Assembly: GCA_033675265.1 (NCBI GenBank)
Contig: JAUJYZ010000021.1
Location: 1-64,000, forward strand
DNA length: 64,000 nt
Source of the DNA: Actinostola sp. cb2023
Lineage: Eukaryota; Cnidaria; Anthozoa; Actiniaria; Actinostolidae
Direction: 5' to 3'
Part shown: in pieces, positions 55,474-64,000 of the stretch
Layout of the letters: each line of letters begins with the position of its first letter
How positions within the stretch are numbered: the stretch's first letter is position 1
Made by a program: the position numbers and the translations under genes
Notes under the pieces: generated by a model
Seen by the model: the letters and a program-made list of their open reading frames with translations, nothing else
Databases searched by the model: none
What the model was told of the DNA's origin: nothing

Positions 55474-56263
55474 TTAAGTACAATGTGGCAGATATTTGAT
55501 TCCATCCCTATAGTCGAGTGTAAGTCCATTTGTGTGAGTGATCTGCTGCTTTAAAATGTCTGGTTCTCTCTGACAAACAAGAGATATTGAGGCTTGTAGA
55601 CTCCTGACAAAATAATCACTGTATCCATCAGTTCTATATACATCTAGTAAAAGGTCCATGTCCGATAAAAATTGCTGTTCAATGTTTTCTTGCTTGTAAA
55701 TTGACAACAGTTCAATGATGTCGTCGTGCATTTGATGACTATAGGGTTCTGTTGCTTGAAACCCAGTCTTCGTGTGGAGTTTCTGAGATCTAATGCACTC
55801 CAGAGTAGTGTAGAGCTCTGTAAATAATGGTACACAATAAATGGATATTGAATATAATAGTATATTTCTCTGATATTACTTTTGATGAGACCCCAAAGGA
55901 CTTTGTAAATGTCATAGTATATAAGATTCTATACAGTCATTTGCAAAAATTCTGGCTGCTACGAAATATCAATATATCGGGTGCATTATGGGTAATTACT
56001 AATAGCAAATTTTTGCAAATGACTGTACCTTCATGAATAGATATTACAGTGGAACCCGGCCTTACGGACACCCGGTTAATACGGACACCCGGTTATTACG
56101 TATTACGGACATGTTGTTCTGTCCCGGCCGAAACTCATACAAATGTCTGTAAAATGTACCTGTTTAATACGGACACCGGATAATACGGACAATGGACACT
56201 TTTTCCTGTCCCAATATGTCCATTTTCATACAACATGTACAAAGTCTATCTGGTTGATATGCT

Positions 56264-56309
<46 letters not shown>

Positions 56310-59300
56310 GGGTACTCCCTTTGTCCAAGTGGTAATTTTGAAAACGACCCTAAAAGGTACGCATAAATTAAAAGAGCTGTTGAAGCCATGTTTAATTCCA
56401 ACCCCCTAAAAGGTACGACCATATATGATTATGATTATTTATTAAAATTTGATAAATAGACACTTGGGTGCATCAAATCAGTGACTGGACAACATCTTTC
56501 TTCTGCGGTTCTTTCATGTTTGTCAATACAGAAATTAAATAAAAATTGACCCTAAAAGGTACGGAGTCATGTTTCGTAACTGACTTTTGAGGCGGAACCC
56601 CTAAAAGGTACACACAGGAAATACTTTGAACCCTAAAAGGAGCGCCGATCACCCCTACCAATTGGACAAAGGGAGTACCCCCCCCCCCCCCCCTCCCCCC
56701 CCGGGTTAATACGGACACTTTATTTTCTCAAACAACGACAATGTGTAAATTGATCGCTTTTTAAGAAATTACGCATGCTCCGTGCTTTCTCATGTTCAAC
56801 TTGTAAACTGATCGCTAATTACGTGCCTTGAGAGTTTCCCCACTAAAAATAAACACATCACCAGTGGCATGCAGTCATTGTTTCCGCTAAAAATGTAAGT
56901 GACGTAAATTGACCGACCCAGTTTATACGGACACTCGGTTAATACGGACACTGCGTCTCATCCCGATGGTGTCCGTATTAACCGGGTTCCACTGTATTGA
57001 TAAGAAAATATACAAATTATGAAGTATGAATATATTAATTATTGAAAATTAAAATAGAGATGAATACTCAGAGAAATGAAGGAAAATAAAGCAACTGATT
57101 ATAACAATATGTAAACAGACTGTCATTCCACTTGTGTTTTCATCAATCATATTTTGCTGTAGTCTCCTTTGCAGTTGTTGGGGATTTCGTCACGCAACGC
57201 TACTCGTTTGGGAGAGAGTAGCATTGTGTGACGAAATCCTCGACAGCTGCAAAGGAGATTAATTTTCCTGGGTAATGAATTTGAAGTCGTGTTTGTACAA
57301 AGTCTTTCAAAACTATTTTATGAACTCTTTCAAGATTTGATTAAAAATATAAATATTATTGCTTGGTTCAATCAGCTGTTTAAAAGTCCTTGAATCTCAT
57401 TGTTTACCTTCAAATGACGTGCAAAACTGCACACCCCCCCCCCCCCCCCCCCCCTAATACTCTGTGCTATCAAGCAGAGAGTATTCTATTGCAATTCAGC
57501 TGATGAAAACTCCTCACAAGACCGGAATTGATGTCTATTGATATCAAGCAATACAGACACAATAAGAATATCCAAAACTTGTATATACTTACTAAGAAGA
57601 AATCTTCCTTTGGTCTCTTTGTTTCCCTTTGCAATTCCAGGTAACTCTCCTCTCATTTCACTGATTAATGACATTAATTTGGGATAAAATTCTGTACTAG
57701 ATTCTGTACTAGATTCTGTACTAGATACTACAGCTGTAAAAAGAACACAACAAGTTAATATATTTTAAATAGATTATCTCAAATATTTTAGGTATTTCAA
57801 GCACTTGTTTTAGAATTAGTATATTAGTGTAATAATAAAACTATAGAGTCGTTTTCGTATGAGTGGGGAGTAGTTGCGGTGCGGTGACCGTATCGCGCCA
57901 TCATCGTGCGGTATCCAAGCATTCTGATTAGTTGAGAAATGATTTCGCGCGCTGTGATTGGTTGAATACAATGTGTTCGATTCCGTACCGTGACCGTAAC
58001 TCCGTACCGTAATGACGTAATATGACTACAGCTACCAGAATGCTTTGCGCATCTTCTTTTGTGAGATAATTAGTACCCTTTGTCTTAGTGAATTGTGAAC
58101 TGTTTATTAAACATTACTTGGCAGCTAAAACTGAATTACGTAATTTACAATTGAATGAATTACCTCAAGAGCGAATAAAAATATAGAAAAAAAAGAAAAT
58201 TTGCAAAGCATTCTGGTAGTTGCAGTCACACTACGTCATTATGCATAAGGTCTATTGGGCCTCATTGTTATCCGTCAGTTCAAAGTTTTGTGCCGACTGT
58301 TTAAAACTCTACAGTCACTAAATTTCCCTTCCTCTACTTAGACAAAATCAATCACATAACTCACTTGCATCATTCAACTCATTAATAATTCATGAGGAAA
58401 CAAAGTAAATCATAACAAACACGAGCATTGTAAATTTAGTACAAAATTGTCCTCATTTGCATAGCTTTACAGTGATTTCTCTGCAAAAATTGAAGGGCTC
58501 CCAGTAAGAACAGCATAAATGATCTCTGATCAAAATCTAAATTCTCCTCAAGATTCTTTGAATTTCAAAGGAGAATTTGGGTTTTGATGACAAGTCACTT
58601 TACTTACTCTGTTATTGCAGGGACGCCTTCAATTACTCATATCTTCAAAATTTTGGTAAAACAGGAAATTATAAACCTGTGAGTTGAATAAACTTGTAGT
58701 TTACAACATTTATGGCCGTGTTGTATCAGATCTTTATCATATTCATTAATAATTTACGAGGAAAACACAATAGAAATCATAGCCGTGGAAGAGCTTGTAT
58801 TTTTGATACAAAATCGTCTTGATAAATGCATATAAAACCGTTCTAAAACTTTGATTTTCTCGGCCAAACTTACTGGTATCTTGAAAATTATAGTAGAACA
58901 AGATTTTATTCATCTGTGGATATGATAAGTCCGATACAACATTCGCTCGCCTTCGTCTTGTGATTGTATATCTCATACAACACGGCCGCTCATATTGTAT
59001 CTATTAAATATGCAACCACTCACCAATGGCTTGTGATTGTAAATCTGATACAACACAGCTGCTGATGTAAACACTACATAACAACTCATTATTATTATTA
59101 TTACTATTCCTGCAATTACCAACCTGATTTGTCAAACCAAATACATACAGTATTAGGTATATGTGCAACCATGGAACAAGACTCGGGTGTTAATAGACCA
59201 TTACATATGGGGATAGGTGTTGTGACACCATTTTTGCCATTGTTAGTGAATGCATAGTTCATAATACATTCTTGACAGGTATCTACAACATAACCAACTA

Positions 59301-59968
59301 CTCCTCTATTCATCCCAAAGTCACGACCACCCATTGTGTATTTCTCGTGTACCTGAAAAATACAGTTAACAGTATCAATGTCATTATTCATTATTATTAT
59401 TGTTGATTCTACAACTATTACCCCAATGTTTCCCATAATGCATTTTTTTACCATGTGACAAGGTGTCTTTCTCTACCTCTTTCTGTTGTTGATTTATCAC
59501 GTTTTCACGTCACTACCATTAAACCCTTGAGAAGATATAATCAATATTGATTCACCGACAGCCGTTACTTACGATATTCAATGTTGTTTTTAAATCGACG
59601 TGCTTCCCGCCTCCATTCTCATGGACTACACGAATACTATTTTCAAAATCTTCCAACGGAATAATAATTTTCCCCGTTCTTTTATGAATCAAGTTTTCAG
59701 TTTCTGTTTCTGAGTCGTAACAAATATCCATTCTTTGTGCCCAGTGTTTAAATTTCTGTCGTCTGGTATGACCTCCTCCAGGTTTAGGAAACCCTATGGA
59801 CTTCAAGTCTGGACCGCTTGGGTATTGTGTCTTGTTGGCGCGAACAGCCAATACGAACATATCGTACAAGACCTTTGGCAACGGGCCGGCGTGATTACGA
59901 GGCTTTCTTTGGCGTTCCTTCGGTTCCATAGTTTCTGAGCTACAATCCAAGTCCATATCTACATTCAT
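55474..59968 (-). CDS. Unknown protein, 369 residues, possible H2C2 (integrase-type) zinc-binding motif
   Basis: Four exons on the minus strand: 59573-59968 (ATG at 59968), 59124-59352, 57593-57733 and 55474-55817. Phases 0, 1 and 1 agree; 1110 nt in total. The N-terminal third is basic (PKERQRKPRNHAGPLPKVLY). Residues about 95-161 read LIHKRTGKIIIPLEDFENSI, then H116-x6-H123, then C158-x2-C161 (VVGYVVDTCQECI). This spacing and the preceding IIIP resemble the H2C2 zinc finger in front of retroelement integrases, but no DDE catalytic core follows. Exon 3 begins with SSTE repeats; the C-terminus is helical (DDIIELLSIYKQENIEQQF). Not recognised as a named family. It could be a domesticated element fragment or a lineage-specific regulator; both are inference. 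Donors GTAAGT (59567-59572 complement) and GTAAGT at exon 3 are strong. Confidence 0.7.
56047..56994. mobile_element. Pogo/Tigger-like element with a nested GTACTCCC element
   Basis: Ends CAGTGGAACCCGG and CCGGGTTCCACTG with TA on both sides; internal ACGGACACCCGGTTAATACG repeats, as at 10680. At 56262-56702 a second element is nested: G-run and GGGTACTCCCTTTGTCC at the left, inverted GGACAAAGGGAGTACCCCC at the right, and CCCTAAAAGGTACG repeated about five times inside. No transposase. Confidence 0.8.
57150..57260. repeat. Inverted repeat in gene D intron 3
   Basis: TCTCCTTTGCAGTTGTTGGGGATTTCGTC-like arm near 57160 and its complement near 57220-57260, with ACGCTACTC / GAGTAGC inside. A C-run follows at 57432-57454. 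Confidence 0.6.
57843..58250. mobile_element. MITE-like region in gene D intron 2
   Basis: Begins TATAGAGTCGTTTTCGTATG (related to 48343). CTACCAGAATGCTTTGC near 58033 is inverted at about 58203 (GCAAAGCATTCTGGTAG), with TGACGTAATATGAC on both sides. Confidence 0.6.
58711..58990. mobile_element. MITE with GGCCGTGTTGTATCAGAT ends (gene D intron 2)
   Basis: GGCCGTGTTGTATCAGATCT near 58712 and ATCTCATACAACACGGCC near 58970-58986 are inverted. A partial relative follows at 59040-59060. Confidence 0.75.
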
Positions 59969-59999
59969 TTAGTGTTTATAGTGAAGTTTCACAAATAAA

Positions 60000-60570
60000 A
60001 CTCAGCTGAAACTCTCATCGCCAACGCTGACTTCTACATTAACCGCCATTATAGTTGAGCCCACGCTATGGTACTTCAGCTGTGATGTTATGGAGAGAGA
60101 CTGGTGCCTAACTGCGCATCACATTGCGCAACACATTTTTTAGTGTAGTACAAGTTGGTCTGTATTGGTCTGTATTAATCTAGTAGCACTACGGAGCCCC
60201 ATTGGTGCCATACAAATTCGTGCGTAACTTTTCTTTTCACGTGCGCAACATTCTTTTTCTCGACTTTTTTCTCGACTTTTTTACCGCTGATCTGGATGTT
60301 CGTCTTTACATCACGCACGTAGACAGCTGATTCCATAAGTCGGTCCCAGTTCGCTCTCCAGCTGTCAGTCGATCTAATCTGGATGTCGCAGGCTGATTCT
60401 GCGGCGAATCAAATGGTCGCCATCTTGGTTTGGTTCACGTGATCGACGAGAAAAAAGTCGAGAAAAAAGTAACACACGAAAATAAAAGCTACGCACGAAT
60501 TTGTATCCTGCCGGTATGGCACTAAGTAGCTAGCAACCCAGCGTTTTGAACGTTTTGAAATGCTTCATTA
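60000..60570. other. Upstream region of gene D
   Basis: Contains the inverted pair TTCTCGACTTTTTTCTCGAC (about 60257) and GTCGAGAAAAAAGTCGAGAA (about 60445). Probably a MITE about 60225-60510. No gene recognised and no clear core promoter. Confidence 0.5.
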
Positions 60571-60937
60571 CTCGGCTGGGCTGCCTGTGGCAGACGCCGA
60601 GTCTTAAAATGGGAAGCGTTCTTCGTCGTCGTTGACCTCAAATCCAGCGCATGCGCCCTGTGCCGGCCGAAGGAGACATAAAGTCTGGCCAAGAAAGATT
60701 AGAAAGCACAAACCAATCAGGGAAAGCACCGGAGGTCAAGGGGCCAACATATAAGTCTTTTCTCGTCTCGGCGACAAAAAAATCGCTCTTGTGAGGGAGG
60801 GGAGAGTCTAAAATTGGCACATTCACAGCCCGAGTCATACAGCCACTTTTTGGCGGCGAGACCACCGAAAAGCGGCTGTATTCGCAGACTAATCATCCGA
60901 CCAGCCGAGTGAACGCTTATAGAGCGTCTAGTTAGTT
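60571..60937. mobile_element. Interspersed repeat, inverse relative of 53330-53757
   Basis: ACTCGGCTGGGCTGCCTGTG start; shares GTCTGGCCAAGAAAGATTAG, ACAAACCAATCAGGGAAAGC and GAACGCTTATAGAGCGTCTA with the LDHD intron copy in opposite orientation. Confidence 0.65.
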
Positions 60938-60949
60938 TTTGTTTGGAAT

Positions 60950-61975
60950 TTACAACAGCCCGCGGGGACAATAAATAATGCATACATAAAGAAATCGGGC
61001 CAAAATATTGCTCCTGTGAGACTCGAACCGACTTCAACCGTCCAGACCTTTGGCTTCTTGGTTTTGCTCACTGTCCCACTCCTCCCGTATCAAAGGAAAG
61101 ACGAAACGAAAACTCGAAAAAAGAAAAGGAAAAGAGAAATAATGGGACGATTCTCCGAGACATTCTAATAAGAGACATCGAATCGACTTATGTAAAGGGT
61201 GAAGATTTCGGCCCCGCCCGCGCCATCCCGTATATATTTTTTGCTGTTGAATACGTATACTGCCCCCCTTGAATTTTGGGTTATGTACGGCCCTGTCGTT
61301 GCTTCGGTACTGTTTTATTCTCTGGCTTGAAGGCGATCCTAAATCGCGGCTTCCAAAGCCGGTCAGCCGGGTTTTATACTCGTATTCTCGTACTTGTTTG
61401 AATGATCCTATAGATGTAATCAGAACTTGTGGTCAAGCTATCGTTTTAAATCCTAATGCCCGACCAGATTGCAACGGCGAAAATCTTATACTTAATTTAA
61501 AGATTTGTTTTCAATTTTCGAAATATTTGCATAGATGTATATATCATTGGGGTTCCTGTGCATTGCCTTGTCAAAAACAAAACTTTTTTATTTCAAAATA
61601 TCTCAAAGCAGGAGCCTGCTCAAAGACAAATCCTATAAAATGAAAACAATAAAACTAAAAGAAAATTAATGGATAAGAGAAAACGCGCTAAAAAAAGAAA
61701 GAAAAAAAAGAAGAAAAAATATCTATCAACTTCTGTGAGACTCGAACCACTGTCCCACCCCTCCCGTATATTATCAAAGGAAAGACGAAAAAGAAAACTC
61801 GAAAAAAGAAAAAGAAATAATGGGACGATTCTCCCGAGACATTCTAAGAAGCTGAGACATCGAATCGGCTTACGTATAGGGTGAAGATTTCTGCCCCACC
61901 CGCGCTATCCCGGTGCTACATGAAACTAGGTCCTAACCAAAAGGCCAGTGAGGGAGGGGATATCCGGCCCCTAAG
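60950..61975. repeat. About 1-kb interspersed repeat, copy 1
   Basis: Starts AACAGCCCGCGGGGACA. It shares long stretches with 62100-63125 (TTGGGGTTCCTGTGCATTGC, GAAAACTCGAAAAAAGAAAA, AGGCCAGTGAGGGAGGGG). The CCCACTCCTCCCGTATCAAAGG block occurs at 61077, 61753 and 62970, so this copy has an internal duplication. No coding function. Confidence 0.7.
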
Positions 61976-62099
61976 CCATAACTTCAGATAAACCCTATTA
62001 GACCATTGCTCCATCTAGTCACTCATATTATATTAAGGTGTGATTTATGTAGTCTATTCTGCAAAGCTTCATTGATATGCTAATACGTAGTGTAATAGT

Positions 62100-63125
62100 C
62101 CTTAGGGAAGTCACGTGAATAAGGTTTGATATACAACAGTCCGCGGGGACAGTGTTCAGTAAAAATCAACCGGCATAGATGCATACATTAAGAAACCGGG
62201 GCAAAATAAATACACGAGGAAAGTCCCATTTGGCTTTATTCAGTCGAATATTTATTACAGAGAAGTGGTTGAACACTTACAAAAAGTACAGTTGTTTCCT
62301 TCCTTCTTACTCGTTGCTTGTGTTGTGTTTTATTCTCTGGCTTTGGTTATTCAAGGTCAAACTTGTTCATCATCTACACGTCGAGCAAGAAAAAAATTAT
62401 CTTAACTTCCTCGTGTAGACGCGGTTTATTTTAGGTGTAGCGACGATCGCGGCGCTTCTAAAGGACAGAACTGTGGTTTTATACTCGTTGCTCGTATACT
62501 TGTTTGACTGATCGTAGATATCGATGTGTAATCAGATCTTGCTGTCAAGTAGACTTGCTCCAAGTCTCGTTCGTTTTTTCCCAGGCGAAGTTCGCTGCTC
62601 TCTCCTCCTTCCACCACAGGAAGCCCAAGCAAACACAGGAAGCCCAAACAGCGTACTTCTGGGGAAAAACGAACGAGACTTGGAGCAAGTCTAGCTGTCA
62701 AGCTATATCGTTTTAAAATCCAAATGTCCGGCGACCAGATTGCGACGAAAATCTTATTCAATTTTTGAAATATTATTGGGGTTCCTGTGCATTGCCTAGT
62801 CAAAATCAAAACTTTTTTTATTTCAAAATACCCCAACGACAAATCGGATAAAAATGAAAACAATCAAACTAAAAGGAAAGGAGATTAGGGGAAAAAGGAA
62901 ACACGCTAAAAAAAGAAAGAAAAAAACAGAATAAAAAGATCGACTCCTGTGAGACTTTTTAAAACTCCCCACCCCTCCCGTATTAAAGGAAAGACAAAAA
63001 AGAAAACTCGAAAAAAGAAAACGAAAAAGATAAATATGGGACGTAAAGGGTGAGGATTTCTCCCGGTGCTACATAAAACTAGGTTCTAGCCAAAAGGCCA
63101 ATGAGGGAGGGGATGGCCGGTGGTG
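62100..63125. repeat. About 1-kb interspersed repeat, copy 2, with nested hairpins
   Basis: Diverged partner of 60950-61975. Extra hairpins: CTTGCTCCAAGTCTCGTTCG near 62555 with its complement near 62665-62690, and CTACACGTCGAGCAAG near 62373 facing CTCGTGTAGACGCGG near 62411 (a relative of the 26904 element). Confidence 0.7.
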
Positions 63126-63834
63126 GTAAAAAAGGAAATATAAATACATATTTTACCACATTTAATCAATTTCTCGTTTCCTGATTTGTCGAGACGTGGG
63201 ATCGAGTTCAGAGTCCGTACCACGGCTCAGTCGCGTCATCGATTTATTGTAGACTCACATCGCGTAAAAAACATTTTTTCTGTGGTAAAAATAAATCCTC
63301 CAGTTTTCCGTGGTATATATGTCCTCTTATTTACCACGATTTTCGTCATCTTGCCGTCAAAATCTCCCTTGACGTAGCATACATAAATACATAATTATGT
63401 GTTGGCTAGGACCAACTGGTTATGGTACAACACATTGAACACCACAAGTCAAGAAGCATTTCGTATTTCGTATCTTTTCTGATCTTTGACTTATTTTATT
63501 ATACAGTGTAGTTACATAGTAATATCGATGTTTTATCGTTACTAATATATCTAGTTATAATGATTTTCGTGTAAAATGTATTGAATATACAATGTATGGT
63601 CATGTATGTTAACGAATCAAACTGAATTTGTACAATTAAATTCACTACTAAATTAAATGACTAAAATCAGTGCGCGCGCATTTATTACAGGATCTGTACG
63701 ACTTGAGATCCACACTGTCACGCTGTCACGCTGGAAATAGGAAAGAAAACAATCAATAAATACTCGTCGACTACATGATTGGAAATCTATAGTAGCCTCA
63801 GTACTTAGTGGCTCTATGGGGGAGGGTGGATAAA
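63126..63834. other. AT-rich end region without recognised features
   Basis: No gene, no clear repeat beyond two CTGTCACGCTG copies near 63717-63735. Confidence 0.5.
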
Positions 63835-63995
63835 GGAAGAATCACTTCTACCCCTCCCCCTAAGTTCTCCCCCTTCCCCTCCCTCCCTTCCCCTCCCTCC
63901 CTTCCCCTCCCTCCCCTTCCCCTCCCTCCCTTCCCCTCCCTCCCTTCTCCTCCCTTCCCCTCCCTCCCTTCTCTCTCTCTATCTCTCTCTCTCTA
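63835..63995. repeat. Pyrimidine-rich low-complexity tract
   Basis: CCCTCCCTTCCC repeats followed by a CTCTCTCT run at the window end. Strong strand asymmetry; the proline/serine open frame is an artefact. Confidence 0.9.
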
Positions 63996-64000
63996 ACACC

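Noticed and set aside
61010..61080. tRNA-like sequence on the minus strand (GGTTCGAGTCTCACAG near a repeat)
   Set aside because: A B-box-like GTTCGAGTC is present but T-stem and acceptor stem do not pair; at most a degraded tRNA-derived repeat.
61669..61884. Lysine/arginine-rich frame
   Set aside because: Lies in an A-rich interspersed repeat with a diverged second copy that does not keep the frame.
63808..63996. Proline/serine-rich frame at the right end
   Set aside because: Simple CCCTCCCTT low-complexity tract.

Overview
The window is AT-rich nuclear DNA of an animal. It has genes in many short exons with GT-AG introns, dense miniature inverted-repeat elements (MITEs), (ATT)n/(AAT)n microsatellites, one LINE 3' end and long minisatellites. 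The gene content is a PARP14-like macro-PARP pair, a D-lactate dehydrogenase (LDHD) gene and an IlvD-type dehydratase, which is absent from vertebrates. Together these suggest a basal metazoan, most likely an anthozoan cnidarian. That placement is inference from gene content; nothing here proves the species.

Layout. 1-3702 (+): the 3' end of a dihydroxy-acid dehydratase gene (six exons recovered by frame and splice sites); its first visible intron is filled by 22-23 copies of an 83-bp repeat. 3703-6100: spacer with foldback/MITE elements. 6101-21207 (+): PARP14-like gene A. Its 5' half is readable (five RRM-like domains, KH-like region, macrodomain 1, one frameshift); its middle (macrodomain 2, KH, WWE) is decayed; its last two catalytic exons are open. 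21184-26680: a 76-bp minisatellite growing out of the last codons of gene A. 26681-30440: spacer with repeats. 30565-42678 (+): PARP14-like gene B, a paralogue in the same orientation. It has no macrodomains, but a KH-KH-WWE module repeated by a recent 3.93-kb tandem duplication; its twelve predicted exons join in one frame of 1040 codons. 42655-44650: the sister minisatellite with a higher-order period. 46880-54092 (+): a complete LDHD gene (474 residues) whose active-site exon is duplicated. 55474-59968 (-): a four-exon gene for a 369-residue protein of unknown function with a possible H2C2 zinc-binding motif. 60000-64000: diverged interspersed repeats and low-complexity DNA.

The PARP pair and flanks form one segmental duplication (about 5971-28968 against 30439-45904) that has since diverged by macrodomain deletion, module amplification, pseudogenisation and insertion of mobile elements. 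Macro-PARPs of this family write and, through macrodomains, read or erase mono-ADP-ribose, and in vertebrates they act in innate immunity. Here one copy keeps the macrodomain and the other keeps the transferase with extra WWE/KH modules. LDHD oxidises D-lactate to pyruvate in mitochondria; no functional link to the PARP pair is visible.

The most unusual structural feature is that three separate minisatellites (DHAD intron, WWE donor, PARP stop codon) each start at an exon edge and carry a copy of that edge in every unit. The most unusual gene-level feature is the pair of equal-length, same-phase, probably mutually exclusive exons in LDHD that both encode the HVGDGNFH motif.
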